From positions 211,919 through 275,918 of the forward strand of contig MNCI01025223.1 in NCBI GenBank assembly GCA_015680685.1: a DNA stretch of 64,000 nucleotides. Direction: 5' to 3'. The number at the start of each line of letters is the position of its first letter. Positions within the stretch are counted from its first letter, which is position 1. Origin of the DNA: Gnetum montanum (Eukaryota > Streptophyta > Gnetopsida > Gnetales > Gnetaceae). The notes beneath the pieces were generated by a model. The model made no database searches. It was not told where the DNA came from and saw nothing but the letters and a program-made list of their open reading frames with translations. Below are positions 1 through 12,059 of this stretch, piece by piece. A program made the position numbers and the translations under genes.

Positions 1-983
1 TTCGTGGATGTTCTATGAATACTCTTATCCTAAAGTTTGGTGAGGTGGGGCCAATGTAGAAGTGGTTGAGTGGACATGCCTCTAAGAACATCTAGACAAA
101 CATCATGCTTGCAAGTTTACTGAAGGTCTTCATGGCACCTAGCCCTATTGTCCCTTCTACAGAGATGCTAAACATCATCAACTCCTTTGATGCTAGAGCT
201 AATGTGTTCTACACTTAGTGCGAGACATGCTGATTTTCGTTGCCATCAGTGAGGCCACTTTTTGTGACTTGTTTAGTGTTCTCATTGAAGGTATAGTAGT
301 TGCTACCAAACCAATGAAGAAGGTTAGGAGTAATTCAATGGTAGAAAAGGCCACTCTAGACCTGCTCTCAATAGCTTCATGAACCTTAAATTGAGCGAAT
401 CCTATCCCTTATTTAGGATTTGAGCCTTTTCTAAATTATTATTGCAAAATAAGGTTGTTGGTATTGCATAGGGATGGACCTTCAAGAAGGTGTTGAAGGA
501 GGGGACTTATCTCAATTGGATTACTTCCTTGGCTATGGGCCTTAAAGAGGAAATTCTCAAAGTTTGTGTGGACTCTATGATAGTCCACATGCACAATGCA
601 TTTTTGGTAGGCTATCTAAAGAGGTTCATGGAATTCTTGGTGGTGAGGAAAAATGGATCAATGGTGTTCCAGGACCCAAAAAAGCTCTTCAAACCTTGGA
701 TAAAAAATGTTTATCCAACTATGTAGGCTTAGAACCCACTAGAAGACATGGATGATTCACTGTATATGACCATCAAGAACCTTGATGCTAGTTGGTGTGA
801 ATCTCTTAACAGCATGGGGGAGGATCCTCTTATGTTCTTGGAACACATCTAGAGAGCATGACAGTTGCGTGCTAAGGCTAACGTGGTAGCTAAGGCCAGT
901 GGAGGAAGCACCACTAGCATCAGAGCCATCCCTCAAGCAAAGGATAAACTTTAAGATCTGTTGCTTGAACTAGGTATTCATAG

Positions 984-1074
984 GTATGCTTTAACTATGT
1001 TCTTAGCTATGTTTTTGGCTATGTTATGTCCTATGGCTATATGTGCTAACTTGTCTAATAGGCTATGACTATAG
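984..1074 (+). other. Intron-like segment 1
   Basis: AG|GTATGC donor, a CTAAC branch-like site about 25 bases before the end, and acceptor GACTATAG. It separates two stretches that read as protein in different frames. Inferred from signals only. Confidence 0.35.
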
Positions 1075-1292
1075 ATCAGTAGTGAAACTTGGTAGTCCAA
1101 ACTACCACTATAGAGGAAGAGCAAAGATAGGCAGAGCAGGTGCATAGGTGTGTAGAGGAGGCTCTCTTGCAACAAGATATGGATGATCTAGAGACCTTGT
1201 TTAGTGTTTCAACCCCCAAGGAGCCTTGGATTAACATCCTTGATGATGATGATGATGATGAGAATGAGAAAAGAACTGAAATGCAAATGTAG

Positions 1293-1381
1293 GTATGCCT
1301 ATGCTTTACTCATTATTTCCTATGGTTTTATGTTTACTATCTTAGTTCTTACTTATCCATCTATTTTTATGCTTATTATAG
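1293..1381 (+). other. Intron-like segment 2
   Basis: Donor AG|GTATGC, the same hexamer as in the previous intron-like segment, then a T-rich run and acceptor TTATTATAG. The frame after it is open until the next donor. Inferred. Confidence 0.35.
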
Positions 1382-1522
1382 TTCTTGTGCCACTAGAAGT
1401 GGTCTATACATAATCCACATTTTTCATGAAACCATGGGTAGAGGTTTTGAACAAGATAGAGTTCATGCATGGAATGGCAAAGGACATCGTGGATCTATTG
1501 TAATAGATTACACCCAAGATCA

Positions 1523-1633
1523 GTAAGGACTATGTTTAACTATGCCTTAGTTATTTTGCTAAGAGTTATATTTTATGCTATGAATACCTTGGATTATATA
1601 TTCTATTTATGGTTATATTTTTGTTGTTCTTAG
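1523..1633 (+). other. Intron-like segment 3
   Basis: Donor CA|GTAAGG, close to the plant consensus, a T-rich interior and acceptor TTGTTCTTAG. It splits two well-reading frames. Inferred. Confidence 0.4.
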
Positions 1634-2426
1634 TGCCATCAGTTACGTGGGACCTGACCCAAGACATGGAGTATGACTCCTTGACTAAGCTTCCTCCTAA
1701 CACCTCACATGTTCCCATGAAGTTGTATGAAATTTCCACTAATCTAGTGATTTTTTTAACAAAAGCTTCATGGGAGATTTAGAGGTCCAACAAATCCATA
1801 TGGGAATAGGTTGTGGTCTTAAAGGAGGAAAATAAAAGGCAAGCTAAGAGGATCCATGATCTTGAGGAATGTAAGGCCTTTGTGGAGGCCTAAGTGGATA
1901 ACTTGGGGGTCTTATAGACCAAGGAGATCACATGGGCCTGCTATGATGCACCATCCATGACAAGGTTTCCCTATCTTAGGAGTTGCATGAGCAGTAGATG
2001 TAGATGGATTTGATTTCCTGAAAGGCATAGAATTGGAAGAATTATAATTCTTGGGTCTTGGAGATGGGTAAGACACAAAAGGATCACAAGTGGAAGTATA
2101 AGGACAATCGAGAGGCATACCTAAAGTGGCTGAAGAGGGAGATCAATTAAACAATAATAAAGGGATCTATTTATCTGGTGCATTTAGGCTGAGAGTGCTT
2201 TCAACCTTTTTGAAAGCATCCTCATAATGGTGGAGTCTTCTACTTAGATTACTATAGCTATGGATGATGTCTCTATGGCTATGGTCTCATGGGAGTCATT
2301 ATCATGGATAGGTATAAATAGGACCAACATATTTATAGGCATCAAATGGAAGACCAGATTCTCCAATTTTTGAAGACTAGCCTTTACCATCTTCCTTGAG
2401 AGTTTGTAGAGTTGGATTCCCCATAG

Positions 2427-2532
2427 GTTTGATGATGTTTATGTTTTTATGTTTTAAGTTTTTGTTTTGAATTTTTATGTCATGGTTTTGATTATGCTAG
2501 TTACTAATTGGATGTATGTTGTTATGTCACAG
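2427..2532 (+). other. Intron-like segment 4
   Basis: Weak donor AG|GTTTGA, very T-rich interior and a good acceptor TTATGTCACAG. The following 105 bases are a complete open final exon ending in TGA. Inferred. Confidence 0.35.
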
Positions 2533-2637
2533 GCACCATATGATGTTGGTGGTCACAACGGTGTAGGCAATGATGATGATGATGATGCACCACCTCCTCC
2601 CCCTTTGGATGCCCCCTTGGCACCATTAGATGCATGA

Positions 2638-3469
2638 TGTGATAGCTTTTGTTGATGATTTTTTTTAGTTTTATTTTACATTGGATGCTGTATGGCCCAT
2701 GTTGGCCAATGCTTGAGTTGTAGAAATTTGGACACTTATGGTTTATTGTTTTAATATTGATGTCACACAGTGTGGTCATGGCTATATATTTAAAATGTTT
2801 TAAATTTTAAGTTTTGATTTTTGTTTTGGCTATAAATGTTGTAAGCTTTTTAGGTTATAAACGTTGTAAGCAAGGCTATATTGCTAATGGCTACATTGGC
2901 TATGTTGAACATGGTTAAACTATGAGATTATGAAGGGAAATAGGATAAGGATTACTTGCTAGTTTTAGGCCATGGCATTCCACACATTTATCTCTAGTTT
3001 AAGGTTGTCGTAGGTTCCAACACTAGTTTAGAGTCTTAGCAAATTGCAATGCTAGTTTAGAATCTTAGCAGACTATGACACCAGTTTAGAGACTTAGTAG
3101 ACTATGGTGTTGGTTTAAGGCCTCAACAGGCCATAGGTTTTCTACTTTTAGGCCATGGTAGGCTCTTGGTTTTGCTAATTTTAGGCCATGGCAAGCCCTT
3201 ATTAAGAGGAAGATAAAATTTTTTTTCGTAATTTTCTATTTTAAAATTTTTATGGATTTCTAGTTTTGCAATTTTTATAAGACTTGTGATGTTTACAACA
3301 TGTGCAAAAATGAAGAAAAAGAAAGGATCTAGTAAATAAATAAAAATTCAAATAAAAGTAAAAACTTAGGCTACATGCATAAAATATGAAAACAAAGTAC
3401 ACACAAAACATAACAAGTCAATCAAGGAAAAGTTAGGCTATATGGCTATCGGTACATCTGGCTATATGG
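2638..3469. repeat. AT-rich spacer with a degenerate tandem repeat
   Basis: No gene is visible. From about 2961 to 3200 the words CTAGTTTAGAGTCTTAGCA, GACTATG and TTTTAGGCCATGG recur about every 30 bases, forming a degenerate tandem repeat of at least five units. The rest is A/T-rich. The block lies between the plus-strand frame on the left and the minus-strand gag-pro on the right, so an old junction between unrelated sequences falls in it. Confidence 0.5.
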
Positions 3470-6089
3470 CTATGAGAGCATGGGTTGGAAGCGTTAAGGT
3501 GTACTTCACTTGTGAAAGCTCATCCTAATCTTTGAAAGATTAGGAAATGTGTAAGGTATACTTTTCACAAGTTTGTATTTACCATCCACTTTGTTAATGA
3601 TGTTAAAAGGGAGTTCATCCCATAATGCATATTGTTGCCCATCATTGTCACTATTGGCTTTTTGCTCTCTCTTGGGTTGCTAGATGTTGTGGCTAGGAGT
3701 TTCTTCTTGAAAATCCACTTCAAACCCCTACTTTATGTACACATTTTTAATAACTAAGGGCACTGTGTTATCACCTTCCTCATAAGGAAGGTGAATCTCT
3801 TGGTGGATGGGTGAGGACATAGCTTGTAATTGAGCCACCAATGTCTTCCAAGGATAAGATTAAAGCCTAGTGTCTCCTCCACCACTAAGAAGTTTGTGTT
3901 GTGGAGAATTACTCCCCTACCACAAAATCCAAGGAGATAGACTCCTTGACAATAACCATTGATCCATTATATGATTTGAAAGCAACTGTTGACATGTGTT
4001 GTATTCACTCACTCAAGCCTAATCATTCAATGATGGTGCATGGGATTACATTTGTTGCAACTTCATCATCTACATGCACTTGATGCACCTTAAACTATTC
4101 CACTTGAATCCCTAATTACTTTGTCATTTTAGGAGTTGACCTTGACCTCACTATTGCTAAACACCAGTGATATTGACCTCTTTTCCCTTAGTGAAGAAGG
4201 AACCATTATAGCATGGATTGATTCTTTGTTAATAGGGATATCCTAACTAATGGGGATAGAAGTTAACATCTTAACTAGCACTTCACAATGTGTAGCAAAA
4301 GTCATGATGAAGTCATATAGGCTCAAGGTTGTGTTCTTTTGCTTAAGGGACTAGTTGAATTATTCCATCGCATTGAGGAAGTTTTTGTCATTGGTTGTGG
4401 GCTTATCACCCTGGTTGTGCTTCACTTCCTTCATGCACCCCAAAATGTGAACTTTGGCCTTAGGTTTTTATGGTTGGAATCTCTCATCTTTCTTCCAGCT
4501 TTGGATTTTTGGATCCTCCTATGGGTTATTAGTTGAGGCAAGTTGGACAAAGGAGGTCATGGGTATAGTAGATATGAGAGTGGGCTTCGATGGGCCGACC
4601 TCCTTTTGTGCCTCTATTTGCTTGTCATCTTTATTGTTATGCTTTTGCTGCTTGGTTGAAGCCTTTTGGTTGTTGCCAATTATTGGTTGTGAGGAAGAGG
4701 CTATAACATTGGCCACCACAAGAAGTTGTTACATGGTTATGTCAACTGGTCATGCTATGGTTGGTTGGGTTATAGTAGGTTGGGGTACCCTAATGTGAAA
4801 AGGTCCTCTTAGAGGCATTCATGATGGTACTCTTACAAAAAAGGGGGATCTTGAGCTAGTACAAATGGCTCTCTTGCTGGTACCCTATTATCATCTATGT
4901 TGAATATCAATATAATGTATGCAACATTGTTGGTGTTCAATGGATCCTTATATACCTACATCAATTGGTTCTAAGATCACACAATGTTAGATGTATCTAG
5001 AACTAGCTCTTCCATATCTATCATCTTCTATAGGTCATCCTTTAGCACAAGGTAGAAGTCTGTGCCATGACCAGGTAGTTGGTGATAGTAAAAGAAGTGA
5101 TCTAACTTAAAGTATTTAGGCAGGTAGTTGTGGGTCACCTTTTGTTGCTTTAGTTGGATCCTTGGCTATCTCACATAGCCTATCATGCTTCTTCTAGGAA
5201 ACTTTGGACATCTATTTGTATTGAATATGCCCACTTTTTAATAATTGGTCTAATAGTTCAAATGGTTTTAATAGTAGACTAGTATATTTGGACCTATCCT
5301 TCCTTTCAAAGTTGGGTTTAGTTGTTGCTAATGTGGTAGCCCTAGAGGTTGATGGTTGGTTATCTTTTTTATTAGTAGGGGACTTGGGTGGGTGGGTCCT
5401 TGGCTTATAGTTAGTAGTTATGGTTATTCTTCTTCTTATCTCTCCATGTATGTTGATTTTTGTATATCACATAGGTTAGGTTATGATTGGCCTTTGTGGC
5501 ATCCTCTATATTCTTAGTTTGGGAGAATGCTTGAATAAGTATTTGTGGGTCGAGATAGTATAGCTTGGATTTAATAAAATCATTGACCACCCCCTTGAAT
5601 ATAGCCAAAAGGTGAGTTTTGGCTATATGCTCTAGTATTTTGTTTAGTAGACTATTCCATCATTGGATGAACTTATGCATAGGTTTAAGGGATCCCTACT
5701 TGACCTTGATTAATTGGTCAAGCTTAGTATTAAGATTTAAGTTGTACTTGAAGTGGTTAACGAATTGGACTATGAGGTCTTCAAGGAAGGATATGGATCC
5801 TCTGGGTAGGACACAATACCAATCAAGTACCTTCTCGATCAAGGACATAGGAAAGATTCTCATGATAGTGTGTGGCCATGGCTACAACAACAAGAACTCG
5901 GATCAGAAGGTTATAAGGTGAGCATTGGGATCACTTTCTCTATTATACTTGCTGAATTAAGAAATATGGACACCTAGAGGAAGTGTCAAGGGTGGGATCG
6001 TAGGACTGATGAGATCATCCTAGTAAAAGTCCATGATCTTGAAACTTTGAAAAGTAGAGGCCTTAAGCCTCTTCAACTTCTTTGTCAAG
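3470..6089 (-). pseudogene. Element G: C-terminal gag and protease region, gypsy type
   Basis: Reading leftward from 6089, the frame shows a retrotransposon gag domain: SDPNAHLITF, then MRIFPMSLIEKVLDWYCVLP, GSISFLEDLIVQFVNHF and a region with YPQI-like YLDPQILIQAF (about 5950-5410). A Lys/Gln-rich linker follows (about 4720-4500). Near 3880-3750 an LGRxW-like protease end is followed by MSSPIHQEIHLPYEEGD. The reading fades near 3470 and no RT follows, so the element is cut there. Gag would package RNA and protease would mature it. The order and motifs resemble Tat/Ogre-type gypsy elements. Several stops and frameshifts are present. The N-terminal part of the same gag lies at 17983-18931, separated by the insertion of E1. 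Confidence 0.65.
6085..6089. repeat. Target-site duplication of E1, left copy (TCAAG)
   Basis: TCAAG directly precedes the LTR start TGTTGAACATC and recurs at 17983-17987 just past the right LTR end. Both copies sit inside the minus-strand gag of G, whose frame closes up when E1 and one copy are removed. One extra T separates the right LTR end from its copy. Confidence 0.7.
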
Positions 6090-7011
6090 TGTTGAACATC
6101 AAAATGTTGTGTTGATGGTCCCCTATTAATGTGTCCTCATCAATGGACCCCATTTATGTGATGTTGTCTCATTGATGAGCCCATGTCAACATAGCATTTG
6201 CTACATTGACAGGCCCTCATCGATGTAGCCCTAGAGCAAAAACTATAAATACAAGCTCCCAGTTGTGTTTATGGGCATCAGATTCATAGTAGTAGTAGAG
6301 ATCTTGTAGTTTTTCTATTTGAAAGTTAGAATATTTTTCTTGAGTGCCTGCAGTAGGAGTCATTGAGTGTAGGAATCTTTATTCGACCATTGTTGTACCT
6401 AAGCATGATAGCATGTACAACAATAAAGATGAGCTTCCTGATAAACCTTGCAACATTCTAGATAGCTTAGATATTTCATTTATGCATTTAATTATTTTAG
6501 TTATTTATTTAATTTTTTTAATAATTAAGCAAGATAAGCTAGATAGATTAAATACATATGTACAATGACTTTGAGCATAACACATATTCGCATGGTAATC
6601 CCAATAGCATTATTGCTTGGTATGCCTAGTAGCATAGCACTTGGTAACCTAGCAGTGGATACATGGGTTTAGGATGTGTATGAAAAGGGGACTGGATGCT
6701 TATGTTAGGACTAGCTAGAGACTAGTTAGTTAGTTAAATTAAATTAGTCTTTAAATTACTTCATCTCCCTCTTTAAGCATCAAAACCATAAAACATAAAA
6801 TGATAAAAATCATATGCCTTGATTACACTTAACCATACCTTTGTACTTCATAGGTGTAATTGGAAAGATAATGAATGACCTTAGGGCAAGATGCACTTTC
6901 TAGAAGACTAGTGCACCAAAAAGTAGAGAGTCCATAGAATTTAATAGGATCACACATGAATGCATTGTGATTCGTATGGTTGGGCATAGGGGTACCCTTC
7001 ATCACTCATCA
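6090..7011 (+). repeat. E1 5' LTR
   Basis: A 922 bp LTR from TGTTGAACATC to CACTCATCA, matching the termini of related LTRs here (TGATGAATCATGG ... ACTCATCA). It is followed by the primer site. It contains a TATA box at 6244-6250, CTCATCGATG-like words just upstream of it, and a 3' half (6748-7011) that matches the fragment at 17725-17981. Confidence 0.8.
6244..6250 (+). promoter_or_regulatory. TATA box of the E1 LTR promoter
   Basis: TATAAAT in AAACTATAAATACAAG, placed about 150 bases into the LTR as in the related LTRs. It would start the genomic RNA of E1. The upstream 120 bases hold repeated TCATCRATG-like words. Confidence 0.6.
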
Positions 7012-7012
7012 T

Positions 7013-7030
7013 TGGCATCATTGCTGGGGA
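7013..7030 (+). other. E1 primer-binding site
   Basis: TGGCATCATTGCTGGGGA, one base after the LTR end, is a decayed form of TGGCGCCGTTGCCGGGGA. That is the site complementary to the 3' end of plant tRNA-Asp used by Athila elements. The intact-looking GCGCC core survives in the sister copy at 44304. Confidence 0.75.
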
Positions 7031-7160
7031 CTTTATTTGTTGAAACATGTGCTATATAGGCTTAGTAGATATTATTAATATCATTGGTTAAACCCCAAGG
7101 TTAATATCATTCCTGAATAATATAACTAGAAAAGCACACAAATATTTTATTATTTGCAAA

Positions 7161-9470
7161 ATGTCTTCTTCTCATAGGGAAAATGATACAAAATTGCCAA
7201 TCCTACAAGGGTGCAAAGTGGTATATACTCATCTAGATGAGTTTGTGCCTAATTTCACCTTAATCCAAATTAGGATGAGCAATTGCGATGGCATGATATA
7301 GAAGGAAACCTTGTATTGCCCCTTGATTGATTTATGCTTGGGATGCTACTTCAAACTCTTAAGAAGTTAGGAATCTCAAATATTCAAGAGGAATATGTTG
7401 TGAATGGTTTTGACACATGGGACTACTATCCCACTGACATGCAATGCAGGTGAGATCGACATTAGGAGAGGCATCATGAGAATGCTAAGGGGAAACATTT
7501 CACTAATCCCTTGTTCCTATTGAACCAAGAAAACAATGAAGGTCCTACCTCCAAGGACTCTTAGCATGAAGATTCTCTACCCTTTGTTATTGGTGATGAG
7601 GGTGTGACCTTGAATCTGTAGTGTACATTTCACAATTCAGGTTTAAGGAAAGATGGTAGTCAAAGCAAGGGATCAAAAAAGCATCAAAATGATAAGAAAT
7701 ATGATGAATGTGGCTATGATAGCCAAGGGGGAATTGGTAGATTTCATGGTGGAGGTAGTCCTCCTTGCTCTTCCCCCTTTTCATTTGCATCAGATTTTTC
7801 TTCCTCTTCTAATTCTGAAAGATGCCATAGAAGGAACAACCATGATGGAGGTGAGCATAGAGGTAATAATACTAATTGCCATGTGCATAATAATCAAAAG
7901 GGTAATAGAGGACAACATCGATGATAGTGAAATCATGATGATGATGAGCCTTTATTAGCAATGTGAAGCATGCTTAACATTGCAAAGGTAGTTAAGATCC
8001 CAACTAGGCATGTGAAGGATAGTCGGATCAAGCGCTTAGACATGAATAATATCCCAAGATTTGAAGGGTGATATAACTTTGATCTACAAACAAATTTACA
8101 AGGTTTTTACGATGCGTGCACCTTACAAAACATTGAAAATGATTGGCAAAAAATCAAACTCTTCCCCAGGACACTTATTAAGGAAGCTGAAAGTTGGTAC
8201 CAATCTTTAGAGTTGGAATCTATTTGCAGATGGAGTACCATGCTGGAGCTATTAAATGATAAATATTAGATGTACTCTAAAGTGTCCAACCTAAGAAGGA
8301 AAATCCAAGGCTGGAAACAAAAAACACATGAACCCTTGAATGGCACCATGGGTAGATATTATTCTTTCTTACATAAGTGCCCTAGCCATGGTTACTCTAT
8401 GAGAAAACAACTTCGCGACATCATAGATGGGCTTAGAGTAAAAACTAGAAGAACTCTTGGGATTTATGACCAAGCAAGATTGTCTAAACTAAGATCTTAT
8501 TAGATAAAAAGGCTTATAGAATAGCTTGAAAAAGAAGAAGGTGAATTGTGGAAAAGGAAAAGTGTAGAAGAGTATAATAGGGACCCTTCCATTAGGAAAA
8601 GGGAGGTCCAATTTTATGATGAGGAGGAGTCACCACTCGATGAAGTGGTGAATAGGAAAACCTTACCCATTCAAAAATATATTTTTGATATTTTCACAAA
8701 GGTTGATAAATTATGGGACTCTTTGGATGAAAAATTCCAAACTGCTATGAAAATTGCTGAAGAATCCAAAGAGCAAAATAGTGATCATAACTGTAGGAGG
8801 TAGAAAGAAGCTGCACATACCTACTAGAGAGGTAAGGGCAAAGTTGCTACAGTAGAAGAAGTTGTGTAAATAGACTTTGATAATGATCACATTGGTTGTG
8901 ACATTTGTCAATATGAACATCTAAAGGGATGTTGCCTTGTGGTGTCACACTTACAAAAGTTTGGGGTATATGTGTTGAATCCTTAACTAGCATGGAGGCA
9001 GACACTCAGACAATTACCTTATCCTCAAGTAATCCAAGCTAGTTCCACTAGCAACAATAGGCTTACTATCCAAGTAGAGGTTCATCACAATCATATGAAA
9101 AATATCAATAGTGGCACCAACCATAGTCATGGGGAATGCCACTGCCAAGGCAACAATACCTTTATAGGTAACCAAATCCATACAGGCACTATGTTTAGCA
9201 ACCTATTTCTCCACAAATCTTAGCAAGTGACATCTCATTCTAGCATCACTATTACACTCTCGACTATCATTGAACTTATTCACCATCTACTCATGGAGAG
9301 CCCTCATATCCATACCATCCTTTTCATGCATCTGCACACATCCCTCTACCATCAACCTAGTTACCTTCTATTTTGTTCATACAAGGCAAAATTCCTCCAT
9401 AGTAATTTCAATGAAATGGTACGAGGGCTGTACATTCACAAGCAGCCTTTCAACTGAGTGGTTTAGATAA
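7161..9470 (+). pseudogene. E1 gag
   Basis: Starts with ATG at 7161 (MSSSHREND), as in sister gags at 23066 and 44432. After an N-terminal Ser/Asn/His-rich region (about 7640-7920) comes the capsid-like gag domain: IPRFEG, FYDACTLQNIENDW, LFPRTLIKEAESWYQSL, then NLRRKIQGWKQ and YYSFLHKCPSHGYS (about 8050-8500). An acidic, Lys-rich stretch follows. A zinc-knuckle CDICQYEHLKGCC at about 8900 fits CX2CX3HX4C. The end is Pro/Ser/His-rich. Gag would form the particle and bind genomic RNA. Frame changes occur near 7300-7640 and 7960. In-frame stops are mostly TAG. Confidence 0.75.
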
Positions 9471-9531
9471 TTGTTCTAGGAAACAACCAATTTTTTGACC
9501 AAAAGCTCCTTCCAAACCCTCACAATATAAT

Positions 9532-10167
9532 GTGGTTAGTCATCCTATATCTCCAACAACCTCATCCTCTGAATCAAACACATTTAAGTGCCTTTCAAAT
9601 CAAATGCTGCCTTGGATCCACACTGTAATGTTAACTCATGTTGTTTCCATTTGGTTCAAGTTTGGCAATCTTTCCATGAAAAGATCTAACGTAGGAAGTC
9701 ATCTCATTTACTTACAGATCAGTAGACATGAGCCATGCAAGGCTCTTCTTGATTTTGATTTTAGTGTCAATCTCATCTTCCATGACATGTACAAGGCCCG
9801 AAACATACCACCTCTCAAGAAGAGCAACATTCATTTAGAATTGGTAGATTATTCAATCACTATTCCTTTGGGATTAGTGGAGGACATTGTGATCATAGTT
9901 TGTGGATAGTGTTATCTTGCTAATTTTCTAGCAATTAAGGTGAAAAATTGCAAAGGTGACTTCCCCATCATTATAGAAAGGTCTTGGATAAGCACAGTAG
10001 ATGCACGTATGGGCATAAGGGACCTCTCCTTGAAAATCTCCAAGGAAAATGAATTTGGATGTTTGGAGAAGAAGCGTGTTACATGCATCACATATAGTGA
10101 TAATGGATGCAATTATGTGGAAAAGATTTTGTCCATCAAGAGTACATTCATTACAACATGCAATTAG
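9532..10167 (+). pseudogene. E1 aspartic protease region
   Basis: The reading frame from 9532 contains KALLDFDFSVNLIF at about 9750, where Athila proteases have the active-site motif D-L/S-G-A-S. It continues with LELVDYSITIPLGLVEDI, the usual Athila flank after the active site, and then DFPIIIERSWISTVDA, equivalent to the PIILGRPFL block. The enzyme would cut the Gag-Pol polyprotein. The Gly-Ala of the active site is replaced by Asp-Phe, so it should be inactive. One frameshift lies near 9910. Confidence 0.7.
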
Positions 10168-10429
10168 TGTGCATAAGAAACAAAGATACAAAGGTGGCTG
10201 TATGAAACAACAATAAAATAGGAGGGCACCCAGTGGCTGAAAATTGACTCTAATAGTAGCAAATTATGTATGGAACCTACTAAGAACCTAACATGTGCCT
10301 ATGTTAAAAGCATGGATGAACTTGAGTGAGTTCATCACCAACTCTCTAATTATGAAGATGATGATACCTGTTGGGGAGAGTTGGAAATCCCTGATAATTT
10401 CAAGTAGGAGCCCCTAGAGTTAAAAACTT

Positions 10430-11870
10430 TACTTGCTGACATAAAGTATGCATTTTAAAACAATGGTAAGCCATTCATAATTAATGCAAATCTTGCTCCT
10501 CAACAAAAAGATAAGTTGTTGCAAGTTATCAACAAGTGGACAATAGGCTTTGCTTAGTTAGATCCAAAACTTATAGGAATTGATCGAAGGATACACTAGC
10601 ATTGCATCTATACCAACCTAGCCATGAAGCTAGGAAGACAACAATAAAGGTAGCTAAACCCCAAATTGATATAGATTTTCAAGGAGAAAATAGAAAAACT
10701 CCTTAAGATAGGGTTCATCTATCTCATCATGGATAGTGAGTGGGTTAGCCCACTTGTAATTGTGCCAAAGATGGTAAGTGGTAGGTTTGTATTGACTTTA
10801 GGTTGTTGAACATGATAACATTTAAAGATCATTTTCCATTGCCATTTGTGGACCAAGTGTTGGACACTATCTTTAGGTATTGCTATTATAGCTTCTTGGA
10901 TGGTTATAGTGGCTATAAGTAGATCCAAGTTACACCAGAAGATCAGGCCAAGATAAGGGGGAACTTTTGCATATTTTAAGATGCCATTTGGTCTATGTAA
11001 TTCCCTTGCAACATTTCAATACTTGGTCCTTAGTATTTTTCAATAGTGGATTGGTAGCAGGCTAGAAGTCTTTATGGATGACTTCTCTACCTATGGGGCT
11101 ACATTTGAGCAAGCCCTAGACTACCTTGAGCAAGTTCTAAAAAGATGTGTTAAAACAAACCTTAGGCTCAATTGGTAGAAAAGTCATCTAATGGTCCAAG
11201 AACACATTGTATTGGGGCATAGAATTACTCAAGTAGGGATTGAGGTAGACCTTGAAAAGATAAGGGTAATTCCAGGAATCACATGTCAACCAGAGATAGT
11301 TAAAGATGTTTGATCATTCCTTGGACATACAAACTATTATTGGTAATTCATAGAGAATTTCTCTAAGATTGTAAATCCATTGGTAGAGCTTAAAAAGAAA
11401 TATGCTTTGTTTGTATAGACCAAGGAGTGTGAACATGCATTCCAACTACCAAAGGAGAAACTCATAGAAACTCCAATTCTATGGGTACTAAACTGGTCCA
11501 GACCATTTCATATAATGATAGATGCATCTAATTATGCCTTGGAAGCCATTCTTATATAGTTGGATGATAAGAAACATCCATATTACATCCATTGCATGAG
11601 TTGTAGCATTGTGGATGTACAATTGAATTACACAAAAACTGAGAAAGAATTGATGAGAGTGGTGTATGCTCTTGAAAAGTTTAGGTACTATGTGCTTGGT
11701 TATAAAGTATTTGTGCACACAAATCACAGTGCTATTAGGTTCCTGATGAATAAGATGATAGTGAGCCCTTGTATCATACAGTGGCTTGTGATCTTGTAGA
11801 AATTTTATCTTACAATGGTAAATTGGAAAGGGACTGAGAATGTGGTCACTGACCACCTCTCTTGGTTAAG
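10430..11870 (+). pseudogene. E1 reverse transcriptase and RNase H
   Basis: RT reads WVSPLVIVPK, FKDHFPLPFVDQVLD, SFLDGYSGY, then FMDDFSTYG at 11071-11097 (the polymerase DD pair is kept), LEQVLKRCVKTNLRLNW, IVLGHRI and GIEVDLEKI. RNase H follows with FHIMIDASNYALEAIL, YTKTEKELMRVVYALEKFR, VFVHTNHSAIRFL and ends with TENVVTDHLSWL. These copy the RNA into DNA and remove the RNA strand. The TDH of RNase H has become TNH. Many CAG-type Gln or Trp positions are TAG, and the block around 10960-11040 is shifted. Sequence type is Athila. Confidence 0.85.
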
Positions 11871-12059
11871 ATGGGATAATAAAGAGGAGGGGAGTCCACT
11901 ATTTGATTAATTTCTAGATGAACTTCTCTTTATAGGAGTAATAAATGACCAAGTACCTGTTGAACCAAAATGGTATGATGGCATTCTTACTTACCTTCTT
12001 ACTCAGGAGATGCCACAAGATCTGGACTTTAGGAAGAAACAATAGTTTTTAAAGGCAAA

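Larger units (their letters stand above)
2..2637 (+). pseudogene. Unrecognised decayed multi-exon reading frame
   Basis: No family was recognised. Long stretches read as protein in plus-strand frames broken by single stops, mostly TAG or TGA. The first runs from base 2, followed by blocks at about 490-983, 1075-1292, 1382-1522, 1634-2426 and 2533-2637. Between them lie four AT-rich stretches bounded by GT and AG. The block at 1075-1292 ends in an acidic run (ILDDDDDDENEKR). That at 1634-1975 looks coiled-coil (LKEENKRQAKRIHDLEE). The last block is cleanly open and ends with an Asp run, five prolines and a TGA at 2635-2637. It could be a captured host gene, a DNA transposon protein or a retroelement accessory frame. 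The 5' end lies outside the window. That it was coding is fairly likely; the exact exon borders and the function are not known. Confidence 0.45.

Noticed and set aside
2522-2779. Minus-strand open frame with a His run
   Set aside because: Shadow of the GAT repeat that codes the Asp run on the plus strand.
11488-11856. Minus-strand open frame of 122 codons
   Set aside because: Antisense of the E1 RNase H region.
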